Source of the DNA: Plantago major
Taxonomy: Eukaryota > Streptophyta > Magnoliopsida > Lamiales > Plantaginaceae
Direction: 5' to 3'
DNA length: 64,000 bases
Assembly (NCBI GenBank): GCA_026545765.1
Contig: CM048844.1
Span: 62,857,035 to 62,921,034, forward strand
In this document: piece after piece, positions 11,245 to 21,414 of the stretch
Position numbering within the stretch: position 1 is the stretch's first letter
Layout: every line of letters begins with the position of its first letter
Notes under the pieces: model-generated
Told to the model about the DNA's origin: nothing
Database searches by the model: none
What the model saw: the letters and a program-made list of their open reading frames with translations, nothing else
Translations under genes and position numbers: made by a program

Positions 11245-12360
11245 TTAGGTTCTCATTTCAATAATGGAACCATTTAGAATAAACAATATTCCAGTAGGAA
11301 TCCATTTCAGTATGTAATTCTTAGGAACATTCTTTTGTCTATTTGGAACATAAGGAGGAATTTTGTGTAAATGACCAGTATCATTGATATCTAAAACAAT
11401 TTTCCTTCTTGGTGTGTTCCTAGGTGCTCCTTGTGGTGCTTTCAGATACCTGTCAGGTTGCTGAGTCTGCTTGTCAGCAAACTTAGCTTTCCTTTCAATC
11501 TCTTGACTCACAAATCTTTTCATGTGTTTTACATCAAGAGCATTTTCTTCAGTCACTTCCTTGGTTTCCTTCTTTTGAGAAGTACCTTGAGTTAAGAGTG
11601 CAACATTATGCGACTTTTCAGTAGCTGTATGTCCTCTCTGAGTTGTCTCATAGTTGATAGTTGCCAAGTGTGAGAAGAGTTCCACTGGAGTGATGTTAGG
11701 CATTCCTTGGTTGAAGTAGAAGTACTGAGGATGTTTCCAGTTTTGGTTTAGACTTCTCACAATAGTCTTAACCTTTTCAGAATTAGTGTATCTATCACTT
11801 TCTCCAAGTGCAGCCATTTCACTCATTAGTGTTGTGAACCTAAAGTCATGTTCTTCAAGTGTCTCTGTAGGACCTTGTTTGAAGTTTTGGAATTTGAGCT
11901 TCAAAACTTCGAACTTGTTTTCTTTAGTTTTCTCAGTGCCGGTACAGATTTCTTCAATCAATTTCCAGACAACTTAAGCTATTTTTGCACCCCACAGTTT
12001 ACACTGTATGTGCTCTAGAGTAGAACGTATGATGATGTTACGAGCTTGTCCATCCAGCCTATGTCTTTTGGCATCTTCTAATGTCCAAAGCTCTCTAGGC
12101 TTATCTTCATATTCTATTTGACCGGTGACTCTCCCAGTTTCTGGTGTGGAAGAGCCACTACTTTCATCACCCTTGTCGGCTGGTGTTTTGTCTCTTACAT
12201 CTGAAACTCCTATGACTTGTTTGAGCTTTCGCATGACTATAGGGCCATTCTTGATAACATGTATCATTTCGTCACTTATGGCTTCCAGATACAACAACAT
12301 GTTGTTCTTCCATTTTTTGTAGTTTTCTGGCTTGAGAATGGGAGCATCACTCAAAGACAT
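11245..12360 (-). pseudogene. Copy B gag lacking the zinc knuckle
   Basis: The minus-strand frame starts MSLSDAPILKPENYKKWKN at 12360. It reads through ARNIIIRSTLEHIQCKLWGAK and NWKHPQYFYFNQGMPNITP, with one nonsense codon at 11974-11976 (same frame before and after). At about 11500 the sequence passes directly from QEIER to KAKFADKQTQQPD and then RNTPRRK. In copies A and C the CCHC zinc knuckle, acidic segment and coiled coil (over 1 kb) lie between these points. The junction looks like an in-frame deletion at similar Lys/Arg-rich codons. Without the knuckle, RNA packaging would be impaired if the family behaves like other copia elements. Confidence 0.85.
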
Positions 12361-12464
12361 CCTGTAGCAAACACGCTAAACAAACAAATCAAGTGTAGGT
12401 GTTAAAAAGTTAGTGGGCACTTATCTGGGATCTAGGTTCAGCATAGAAGGCTTGGGAACGTCCT

Positions 12465-12476
12465 GCTCTGATACCA
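12465..12476 (-). other. Primer-binding site of copy B
   Basis: TGGTATCAGAGC on the minus strand, two bases from the LTR end, identical to copies A and C. Confidence 0.92.
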
Positions 12477-12478
12477 CT

Positions 12479-13994
12479 TGATGGTCCAGATAACGGCAAA
12501 GTAAAAGAGTAGAGGGTGGGTGAATAGTCTTTTAAAACTTTTGTCGATAAACACAGTTTCTCAGATATCTGTGAAGATATCTAATACTTAATTTCAGAGA
12601 GCGGAAGACTTTCTGTGATAAGTGCACGTGCTCAGTAGAGTGAAAGTGTGTAAATACTTAATAATATGAATAAAGCATGGTAAATGCAGTAAGTAAATAA
12701 CACATCAAATTATAGTGGTATCTGAAGGTGGCGTAATCCTTCAACTAATCCACTTCGGCCTTTCTCAGACCTAGAATCCACTAAGATAGATAAATGAGGT
12801 ACCCTTACAAATATCCTATCTCTCGATTCCTGCAACACTTGGTTCCCAACCAAATGTTTTCCCTTGAGTTGTTCCCCAGCTATCTGAGCCAAGTACTTCC
12901 TCTACTCATAAACCTTTTTGAGCTATTCCTTAGTTTCCAAAGCTAAGTACTTCCTGTGCTCATTAACCTTGGAGTTGTTCCTCAGTTTCCCAAACTAAGT
13001 ACTTCATGTAATCCACGCCAGTTGGTGTGTGGTTAAGGTAGTTTATCAAGTGAGCTTCTTTATAACTTACTCAGTTATTTCAGAAAGCTCTATAGAATCA
13101 AGATTACTTAATACACTTCACAATTTATGGTAACTTGTTCTTCACTGACCCAAGTCTTTGTTAAATGTTCTAGAGAATGAATCTCAGATACTTGATCTTT
13201 TGATTCAACTCCTTTACAGATAGCAATGCTTGTTAAGGATCAAGACACTTAGAACTTTTATACTACTTAGAGTTCTGGAGCTTTAGTCACAACAGAAAGC
13301 TAGAAGGCAAGTAGTATGAAAGCTTGTATGCTTGAGAAATCACTTGAAGATATTCAGTAAGTTGTAGTTTCAGTGTGAGTTCAAGGTGTAAGTTCTTGGT
13401 GTGTTTTCAAGAATTCTAAGTGGTAATATTTATAGTTGAATTTGAAGCCGTTTGAATAGTATCCGTTAGGTTCATTTCAAATTCAAACTATTGATATCTG
13501 TATATAGTACTGCAGAGTTCTTTGTCTTCTTCTTCAGAGACTTCTACTTTTGTGCAGACATTTCTGTCCGAGCAATAAATGCATTGTACTATATTTGACC
13601 TATTGTCTCAACGGATACGTGAAGCTTTCAGAGACATGACACGTTCCTTACTCAATACACTTGTGTTCTCAGATATCCTTTGAGTAACTTGTTCAATCAA
13701 AACACTTGTTGACTCAAGACATAGGTATCTGAGGAGACTTTTCTCCTTAGTCTTCAGCAAACTTCAGTCTTCTGGAAATGAGTTCCTTTGCTTGGATGCT
13801 TCCTTCTTGGTCTTCTTTAAATAAATAAAAATTACATTCAGGGACCTAACATCCTATACAAGATTTGCTAGACTAACATACTTAGTGATTTTCCTCTTTT
13901 ACAATGTTCAAGTGAACCAAGAGTACTAAGCACCTTTCTGAGCTAAGATAAGTCATTAGGTTGCTGATCAAAATCTAAACAGATATTCCTAACA
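12479..13994 (-). repeat. Copy B 5' LTR, 1516 bp
   Basis: Minus-strand termini are TGTTAGGAATATC (13994) and GGACCATCA (12479), so the end has CCATCA where the relatives have CCAACA. A TATA-like box lies at 13426-13435. The hairpin at 12561-12584 carries one substitution in the second arm (AGATATCTAA), weakening the last pairs. Adjacent host-side bases are ctttc at 13995-13999. Confidence 0.9.
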
Positions 13995-14257
13995 CTTTCT
14001 CAAAGGTTTCAGTTCCTTTGCAGCTTTCTGGAGAAATTTTTCTTCTCTTTTCAGAGATTTCGCCTTCTTCTTCATCTTCAGAAACTCCCTTTCTTTTGTC
14101 ACTTGAGCTCTTGGAAGCTGGAGGTGGCAAGGCAGTTGTTTGAGAGGTCTTTGGCTGGGACCTTGTTGTTACTCTTTCCAGAGTAAGGGGTTGTTCCTAG
14201 TACATCTTTTCCTTACCATTTCCTTTGGGCTTAGCTTGTTTCTGTACCTTATGGAAT
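13995..14257 (-). pseudogene. Scrap H: fragment of an A-family accessory ORF
   Basis: The minus strand encodes a charged, low-complexity peptide (KPKGNGKEKM, TTRSQPKTSQTT, then SEDEEGEISEKRRK) with one stop. It resembles the KGKGKQKI...EDEEEPSEKRRKG stretch of copy E and the SEEEEKEEGEV stretch of copy C. It is cut on the left by copy B's LTR and on the right joins copy C's truncated LTR at a G-run. No function is expected. Confidence 0.6.
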
Positions 14258-15656
14258 AGGGGGGGGGGGGTGAATAGACTTTTAAAACTTTTGTCGATAA
14301 ACACAGTTTCTCAGAAACCTGGGGGTTTCTGATACTTAAATTCAGAGCGCGGAAGACTTTAAGATAGGTAAGTGCAGAAACAATAAGTATGTGTGTGTGT
14401 GTGCTTTACTGAAATGTAAATACAGAAAGGTAAATGACACAGCAAGTATAGTGGTATCTGGAGGTGGCGTAATCCTCCAACTAATCCACTTCGGTCTTTC
14501 TGAGACCTGGAATTCACTAGAACAGATAATTGAGTTCACCTTATAATAATCCTATTCCAAGATTCCTAAATAAATGGTTCCCAACCAAATGTTCTCCCTG
14601 AGTTATTCCCCAGCTCCTAGAGCTAAGTACTTCCTCTACTCAGATAACCTTGGAGTTATTCCCTGATTTCCCAAATCAAGTACTTCCTCTACTCCACGCC
14701 TTGATGGTGTTGGTTATAAGGTTTTGTTAGAAAGGCTTCTCGTATAACTTTTCAGTTATGTTTTCAGAGAGCCAATCAGAACGAGACTACTTAATACACT
14801 TGTTCAGTGGATGGCAGTCTGCTCTTTACTGACCCAAGTAATTGATGTCCGTTCTGGAGAATGAGCTTCAAAAAGGGTATCTGATAGTTCAACTCTGTCA
14901 CAAATAACAATCTCTTGTTAAGGTTCAGGACAACTTAGAACTACTAGTGATTCTTCAAGCAACAGAAAGCTTTCAGAAAGGTAGTAGAGTGCTTGAGAGA
15001 ATACTTTGCTTGATGGTAAGTTTGCAAGATAGAGCGTTCTAAGGTATGTTCTTCAAGCATCTAAGTGTGTGATATATATAGATAAATTTGAGAGGCGTTT
15101 GAATTGTATCCGTTGTGCTCTCTATCAAATTATATCCGTTTATATCTTGAACTATGTACTCAGAAGTCACTATCTCTTGTTTCAGAGAGGACTTGCTTTT
15201 TGCAGCATTTCTGCCGATGTATTTAATGCATAGTACTGTTCATTGTCCTTTAGTCTCAACGGATACATGAGCCTTTCTGATGGCTTGCATGCTCCATACA
15301 CATGATGTCATATGTCCAGAGTCATATATCGAAAGTAAGTTAATATACTTAAGAAAGGATTAAGGACTTAGTCTTTCTGAGTTAGACTAAACCTTTGTGT
15401 CTTCATAAACCTTGTGCAATCTTCAGTCTTCTAATCTTCAGAAAAGCTCCATTGCTAGGATTGATCTTCATGGTCTTCTTGAAATAAAAAATTACACTCA
15501 GAGACCTATAATCCTAATACAAGATTTACTATACTAATCATACTCAGTGATTTCCTCTTTTACAATGTTCAAGTGAACCAAGAGTACTTAATCACCTTTC
15601 TGGCTAAGATAAGAACATGTGGTGAGTGATCAAAATACTAACAGATATTCCTAACA
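14258..15656 (-). repeat. Copy C 3' LTR, end truncated
   Basis: The minus strand starts TGTTAGGAATATC at 15656, directly after the polypurine tract. It matches 21415-22836 but stops at a run of about 12 G near 14259-14270, before the expected GGACCAACA end. TATA-like sequence lies at 15071-15082. The hairpin TCAGAAACC/GGTTTCTGA is perfect at 14311-14332. A short GT repeat lies near 14391-14402. Confidence 0.88.
14311..14332 (-). promoter_or_regulatory. LTR hairpin, copy C version
   Basis: TCAGAAACC, loop tggg, GGTTTCTGA: a perfect 9-bp stem whose inner base pairs all differ from the copy A stem at the same LTR position. The 5' LTR counterpart at 21497-21518 has one mismatch. Confidence 0.55.
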
Positions 15657-15671
15657 AATTTCCCCCTTTTT
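15657..15671 (-). other. Polypurine tract of copy C
   Basis: The minus strand reads aaaaagggggaaatt immediately before the 3' LTR, the expected plus-strand DNA primer site. It proves that the LTR at 14258 is the 3' one. Confidence 0.88.
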
Positions 15672-15921
15672 GATCAGTCATCCATGACTATCTTTTAAGT
15701 CCTATTACAAAATTGTAATCCTGGAAGAGAAAACAATCCACCACTTAATCATTTCAAATGATATTCAATTTTAGTTGAATTAAGTGCGTAGTAAACATCA
15801 ACCAAATCACAAGAAGTGATCTTTGCTGATAAGTTGTCATCTATTAAAAAGTATCTGAGAGTATGATCTTCAGATAGGTACAGTTTACAGAAAGAGATGC
15901 AACTTTTACATATAGAGAATT

Positions 15922-17423
15922 TTAGAAACAATCAGCAAGATTACAAACAGTAACAAAACATACTAAGTAAATTAGAACAAAGGAGAGTATTCTAATGTTA
16001 CTAGTCTTCAAGTCTTTAGAAATGCAACTTAGGTTCAAATACCTCAAGTTCTTTAGCATCCTTTCTGGATCAGTTGACATGATCATCCACTTTTCTGCAT
16101 TCTTGGACATAGTCATAAGGAATCCTTCTGGCAGAGAGCTCTGTCTTTCTGGATAAGTCACATATTTCATGGTAACTCTTGCCAAGCTTGTGATTCTTCC
16201 GCAGAAAATGTTTGAGCCAGAAGTACTTTCCCCAGACCCAGGCATGGTCTACTTGCTGCTGAGATAGGTTGAAATACTTGTATATTTCTTCCAGATAGTG
16301 TATGTCATCTAGGTATTCATCCAATGTCATATAGAATGACTCATAGGTTGAAACACCTAGTTTGTTCTTCCTGTTGTAACTACCATCCAGTTTTCTTACC
16401 TTGTGTACATCATCAGGTTTTGGGTAAGGACAGGCAAAGGAAAGATCCATCTTTCTGGCTTCATTCCTCTTTTCTACTTCAAAGTTTAGCCAAGCATGAA
16501 GGTGCTCAGGTTTTGCAGTCGCAATTGCCTTCTCTCCATTTCAGGATCTGGTTGAGGATGGGAGTTGGAAACTTATCATTGACAAGTAGATGTTGTAGTT
16601 CCAGAATCCAATACCCTCTCTTGTTCAGAATGCACCTATATGAAGATTCTTCATTACTAGTCTTCATATACTCAATGTGGGCATCAGTTGGCCTTTCTTG
16701 ATGTGTTTCATTGTTTACTCTGCCAAACTGGAAATCCCTTCTTGCTTTTCTGTTTGGTGGCCTTCTGTCAGGAGATCCTCTAACCCTTTCTTCCTGCCTT
16801 GAAATTTGTCTTGGTGGATGTTCCTTGTAATGACTTGGTATTTCCAAAGGGTTACGGGCTAAAGGTCTTGCTGCCAGAGGAGGTTGTGAAGTAGTTGCTT
16901 GTCTCCTTTTCTTGTGAAGTGGATGTTCATCTGTGTCAGATTCATCCTCATCATCATTGAAGTCTGAAATTGGAGACTTGCAGCTTTCTTGACTTCTTAC
17001 TTCTCCTTCTTCCTTTTCTTCTTCTTCAGAAGTCTTCTTCTCTTCTGAGATTCTAAGGGACTTGGTTCCCCTAGTGACCATACTTCTTAGCCTTCTGGCT
17101 GGTTGATCTGGAACAACTTCTTCAGCAAGGGTGTCTCCAGTGGTGTGCTTAATGACAAGTTGACTTGAGGAGGGAGGATTTGATTGTTTTCTTTTTCTTC
17201 CTCTACCTTTCTGAAGCATCTCTTTTTCCCCCTTAGTCATGAATGACTGACTCATGATAGCATAAGCTTCAGAGAGAGTTTCAAAGTTTTTCTGGAGATT
17301 GTTGTGCACCCTGACTAACTCTTGAAGTTCTTTCTTCAGCTCTGTTACCTTAACGGTTCTGCTCCTTTCATTGAGCTCTTCAAGCCGTAGGATGGTGTTG
17401 GCTTGCAGACAGCATGGCTTCAT
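15922..17423 (-). pseudogene. Copy C accessory ORF, C-terminal half
   Basis: Minus-strand frame 16506-17423 begins with a Leu/Glu/Lys coiled-coil stretch (RLEELNERSRTVKVTELK). It is followed by KGRGRKRKQ, an acidic/basic low-complexity middle (EEEEKEEGEV, DDEDESDTDE) and CILNKRGYWILELQHLL. It is overlapped by frame 16070-16450 (DLSFACPYPKPDDVHKV, YFNLSQQQVDHAWVWGKYFW), so a frameshift lies near 16500. Copy E encodes the same order (YHKPDDVH, LLWARHLW). Extra 3' ORFs of this kind are known from SIRE-like copia elements and are often called env-like. I see no signal peptide or membrane segment, so I call it accessory. Function unknown. Confidence 0.7.
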
Positions 17424-17839
17424 TCAATCTTGCATTAGCATTGTTACAATCCTCATCCCGACCAACCCTAGGTCTTTACGAGAGAGCTATCTTTGGTTGC
17501 TCTGTTGAGTAAAGACGACCAATGGCTTCATCTCTTCCGGGACGGATTTTAGTATACGTATCTTGGGTAATTAGTGTCTTTCCGAGTTCTAAAAGACACT
17601 TTGTTCCTTGCAGTGCTCTTCACTTCTTGAACTACTTAGTGCGAGAGAATATATGAGGAGCAAGTAGGGCACTTTTTTGAGTGACAAGTCTCTCATCTTT
17701 GCTTGATAATCAAGTTGTGGGTTTCAAAGATCACCGCTATAATCCTTTTCTTGGATTATTTGGATTGACAACCTTCTTCCGCTTTCCATCAAGTGTCTTT
17801 GGCCTTACGAGAAGATGTAGAAGGTCTTTACGATGCGCC
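17424..17839. other. Unexplained 416-bp island inside copy C's accessory ORF, with flanking 12-bp direct repeats
   Basis: Between the two accessory frames lies sequence unlike the neighbouring element. The 12-mer aggtctttacga occurs at 17470-17481 and again at 17821-17832, spaced 351 bp. There is no long open frame, no poly-A, no TG...CA ends and no tRNA-like A/B boxes that I can see. It may be an insertion with a target duplication, a captured host fragment, or filler from double-strand break repair. Confidence 0.4.
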
Positions 17840-18772
17840 TCAAAGATCATGCTCTTCAGCATCATTGTCATCCATGGCATCTATCTCAGCAGCTGTGACA
17901 ACAATGGCATTTTTCAAATTTCTTTGCTCATCTAGGAGTGCCAATTCCTTGGCATTAGCTTCTTCGAGCTTCTTGATTTTGGCTTCCTTTTCATCAACAA
18001 GAGCTTGAGTCTCAATGTTGATTCTCTTCTCTTCTTCCAACACCTTTCCGAGTTGTTCAATTCTAAACTCAGCGGCTGAAATTTCTTCTAAAGCATCATT
18101 GTGTTCAGCTTGTTGGGTATCTTGATGAGACTTGGGAGGTGATGAAGATGGAGCTTTCTGAGCAATTGAGGGAGTAGCCTTTTCTCCACTTCCTTTGCTA
18201 GCTTTCTGAATCCCACCTTGTCCAGGTTGAGGATCATCATTCTGGTCATCATCATCATCATCCTTTTTCTTTGCTTCTTGGTTTGGATGCTCAGAGGGAG
18301 GTTCTTGATAATCATTTTCGTCCATCTCTTCCTCATCTTCAGAAACCAGGTTGATCACATCAGGAAGTGTGATCATCCTCCCATTAACTTCCTCTTGCTC
18401 AGTTGGGTAGGTTGTGAGCTTGCTGGGCAAGGCAGGATGGGTAACCATCTGCTCTTGGGTTTGAGCATCCGCAGACTTGAAATCTGCTATAAGTCTTTGT
18501 GCTACTTCATGAATGAAGTCTTCATGCATCAGAGTGGCAAATGTGTAGGACTCTGTTGGGAACAATGCATGGATATAATCTTCCAGATTGAAGGCGATTG
18601 CTCTCTTTTCTGGGACATCGATTACTCTGGCTAATTCTCCTCCAGCAAATCTGATGTCTGGTCCAGTGTTGCAAGCTTTGTAGTTGACCAGATTTGCTTT
18701 GTCTCCTGTCATGTGATTTCCGCATCCACTATCAAATAGCCATTGAGCCTTAGTCCAAGAGGCGTTCTGCAC
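17840..18772 (-). CDS. Copy C fused ORF: protease stub joined in frame to the accessory ORF N-terminal half (310 aa)
   Basis: Residues 1-47 are the start of copia protease (FDSGCGNHMTGDKANLVNYK, then GPDIRFAGGEL, with the catalytic DSG). In copies A and B the sequence continues into GFGDLKLGALTIS. Here it passes without a stop into ARVIDVPEKRAIAF and an accessory protein: LEDYIHALFP, an acidic block with a DDDDDD run, PSSSPPKSHQD, then a coiled coil (EEISAAEFRIEQL through KEAKIKKLEEANAK) to residue 310. About 3-4 kb of pol is missing at the junction (near 18640). The protein would be an aspartic-protease stub without its C-terminal part plus a coiled-coil protein. Its frame is intact, unlike most frames nearby. 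Whether it is made is unknown. Confidence 0.75.
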   Translation of the reverse strand: MQNASWTKAQWLFDSGCGNHMTGDKANLVNYKACNTGPDIRFAGGELARVIDVPEKRAIAFNLEDYIHALFPTESYTFATLMHEDFIHEVAQRLIADFKSADAQTQEQMVTHPALPSKLTTYPTEQEEVNGRMITLPDVINLVSEDEEEMDENDYQEPPSEHPNQEAKKKDDDDDDQNDDPQPGQGGIQKASKGSGEKATPSIAQKAPSSSPPKSHQDTQQAEHNDALEEISAAEFRIEQLGKVLEEEKRINIETQALVDEKEAKIKKLEEANAKELALLDEQRNLKNAIVVTAAEIDAMDDNDAEEHDL

Positions 18773-18789
18773 AAAACAGGAAACAGGAG

Positions 18790-19503
18790 TTAGGTTCTTG
18801 CCTCAGAGATAGAACCATTTAGACTAAACATTCTTCCAGTAGGAATCCACATTTTAGTGAATTTCTTGGGAGTTTGTTTTTGTCTAACTTGATCAGAAGG
18901 AGATACAATAGAATCAGTAATTTTGATCTCAATCTTCCTTCTTGGGGTGTTTCTAGGTGTTCCCTTTGGTGCTTTCTGGACCCTGGATTTCTGGGGTTGC
19001 TTTTCAGCAAACTTAGCCTTTCTAGCCAGGTTCCTTCTAGCTCTGGCATTCAGTTTTTCAGTGGCTTGAGATTTCTTCCACTTCTGTCTATTGCTACGTG
19101 TAATATCAGCCTTGTGCCATTGTTCTTGTCCTTCCTTATATTGTTGCAGAAGGACCTTTCCAATAGCACGATAGACTATGCCATTTCGAACACCTTTGGC
19201 TTTCTGAATGCGCTCTTCAGAAGCCTTACTAGTTTCTGCACCATCTTTATTTTCATAAAATGGTATAGTAGAGAAATTGCCTATTCCAGCAATTCTTCCT
19301 TTCCTAGTAATGTAGCAATGTGGATGGTTGCATGTCTGTGGGTTGTGTTTCTTTTCAGAAACCTTATCCACATGTTTCTTGTGAACTTGTTGTTCTTTCA
19401 AAGGCTGGGTTGCAACTCCTTTTCCTTTGTCAACTACCCTAGCTTTCTGACCAATGCTATTGGTGGTTGAAGAATCATTCTGTTGACTTTTTATAAAGGT
19501 CAA
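18790..19503 (-). pseudogene. Copy C gag C-terminal linker
   Basis: The minus-strand frame holds KARVVDKGKGVATQPL, CNHPHCYITRKGRIAG, a Lys/Arg-rich segment (RNLARKAKFAEKQ, RNTPRRKIEIK) and KMWIPTGRMFSLNGS, stopping just before the protease frame. In copy A the equivalents occur between 2600 and 3300. The HPHC/Cys cluster resembles a second metal-binding motif but is short. It is separated from the gag body by a frameshift near 19510. Probably the spacer between nucleocapsid and protease. Confidence 0.75.
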
Positions 19504-19520
19504 CCTTTCATCACTCTTCT

Positions 19521-21318
19521 TCAGAGGAGATGAATTACTTGATTGTCATCAAGTCCAAGTCCACCTTTCTCCGAGGGGTCTCTCAGATAGGATTGAACCT
19601 CAGTGAGAGTGTCACTAGCCTTTGCATAAGATTGGAAGGATAGCTCTTTCTTTCTGAGTTCTTCATTCTCAGAAAGCAGCTTCATCATTTTCTCATTCAG
19701 TTCATCCAAGGCTAGTTTGTGAGCATTTTCATTCTCAGATATCTGAGCTTTCAGAAAGGTTATTTCAGCGTTCTTGTTCTCAGATACTCTGGTTAGCTCA
19801 GAAACCTCTTTTTCAAGAGTTTCTTTGCTTTCCTCTAGAATTCTGGTTTTGGATTGTTCTTCCAGAAATTCTTTCTCATAACGATCCAATTCACTCTTGA
19901 CCAACTCCAGATCCTCAATTCCATCATCACTCTCATAGTACATAAATTGTGAATTGTTAGTTACCTCATCAGCCATAAGACACATTTCAATGTTGGAGAT
20001 GTCTGGACCAGCAATCTCAGCAACTCCACACATTTCATTCTTCTTAAGGCCGAAGTCGATTACATCGTGGGTGATTCCACACAATTCTGGTGATGGTAGG
20101 TTTGAGTCATCTGAATCTCCATCTTCAGAATCTGTCTCAATGTCTAGAGCATCAAGTTGAATTTGAATCTTCTTCATTTCTTCAGTCAGTAAGGCCCTTT
20201 GATTTCTTTTGAAATTTCTTCTGTCCTTCTTGTCACCTGTCTTGTGCTTGTTTAAAGCAGGACAATCTCTCTTGAAGTGACCAGGCTGTTGACAATAGAA
20301 ACAGATGTCATTTCCTATTTCTGCAGCTTCAGTACTAACACCTTTCTGAATGGGGGTGTTCAGAGAGTTGTTCATTTGTATGTTCTTATACTGATGATAG
20401 TTTGGGCCATTTGCTTTTCAGCTTTTCTTTAGCTTTTCTTCTCTCAATCTCTTGACTCACAAATTTCTTCATGTGTCTTACTGCAAGAGCATTTTCTTCA
20501 GATGCATCTTTGGTATCCATCTTTTCAGAAGTATCTTGAGAAACTAGAGCAACACTTTGCAACTTTTCAGCTGTTTGTTCTCTCTGAGTTGTCTCATAGT
20601 CTACAGTAGCAAGATGAGAGAGAGCTCTACTGGAGTAATATTTGGCATCCCTTGGTTGAAATAAAAGAACTTAGTGTGCTCCCAGTTGTGATTGAGACTT
20701 CTGACAATAGTCTTAATCTTTTATGGCTGGGAGTATCTGTTGCTTTCACCAAGTGCAGCCATATCACTCATAAGGGTAGTAAACCTGGAATCAAGTTCTT
20801 CCAGAGTTTCAGTGGGACCTTGTTTGAAGTTTTGGAACTTCAATTTAAGAACTTCGAACTTGTTTTCCTTGGGTTTCTCAGTTCCGGCACAGATTTCTTC
20901 AATCAATTGCCAGGCAACTTTCGCCGTTTTAGCACTCCACAGTTTACACTGTATGTGCTCAGGTGTCGATCTGATGATGATATTATGAGCTTGACCATCC
21001 AATCATGTCTCTGGCATCTTGGATGTCGAGCTCTCTTGGCTTGTCTTCATACATAATGCTTCCACGAGCAACACGACCACTATCACTAGCAGCCGCATCC
21101 TCGCTTCCATCTTCCTTGTCTGAGGCTTTTCTTCCATCAGACACCTCAGTAACTTGTTTGAGTTGTCTGATTTTGATAGGCCCTTCATTGATGACATAGA
21201 TCATCCTATCACTAATGGCCTCCAGATGGAGCATCATGTTGTTCTTCCATTTCTCGTAGTTTTCTGGCTTCAGAACAGGTGCATCACTCAGAGACATACC
21301 TGCACACTTAACACACAA
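19521..21318 (-). pseudogene. Copy C gag with CCHC zinc knuckle and coiled coil
   Basis: The start MSLSDAPVLKPENYEKWKN is near 21295, followed by the UBN2-type domain (frame 20721-21002: IIIRSTPEHIQCKLW, FKQGPTETLEELDSRF). Frame 19521-20375 has the CCHC knuckle CFYCQQPGHFKRDC, TDSEDGDSDDSN, a long coiled coil (SELDRYEKEFLEEQ to LSENEELRKKELSF) and the conserved SYLRDPSEKGGLGLD. Breaks occur near 21000, 20710 and 20390, so gag is not continuous. It is the best-preserved knuckle-plus-coiled-coil region of the family in the window. Confidence 0.85.
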
Positions 21319-21400
21319 ATTATATAGTCCTCATGAAGGGACAAAGTTCCTTCACCTATCTGGGGATCTAGGTTCAGTGCAGAAGGCTTATGAACCTCCT

Positions 21401-21412
21401 GCTCTGATACCA
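21401..21412 (-). other. Primer-binding site of copy C
   Basis: TGGTATCAGAGC on the minus strand, two bases inside the 5' LTR boundary. Confidence 0.92.
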
Positions 21413-21414
21413 CT

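Larger units (their letters stand above)
6847..13994 (-). mobile_element. Ty1/copia retrotransposon copy B (truncated by copy A, split by a solo LTR)
   Basis: The minus-strand order is 5' LTR 12479-13994, PBS, gag without zinc knuckle, protease, integrase (split by the 9296-10669 insertion), RT and partial RNase H. At 6846 the RNase H frame (...SWFSKKQNC) runs straight into the TGTTAG start of copy A's LTR, which supplies its stop codon. The remaining RNase H and 3' LTR must lie left of the window. B's 5' LTR abuts accessory-ORF scrap H at 13995, so B had inserted into another member of the same family. Confidence 0.92.

Noticed and set aside
18218-18634. 138-codon plus-strand ORF
   Set aside because: Antisense shadow of the copy C fused ORF; hydrophobic low complexity from the opposite of Asp/Glu-rich codons.
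18874-19470. 198-codon plus-strand ORF
   Set aside because: Antisense to copy C gag linker; no recognisable domain.
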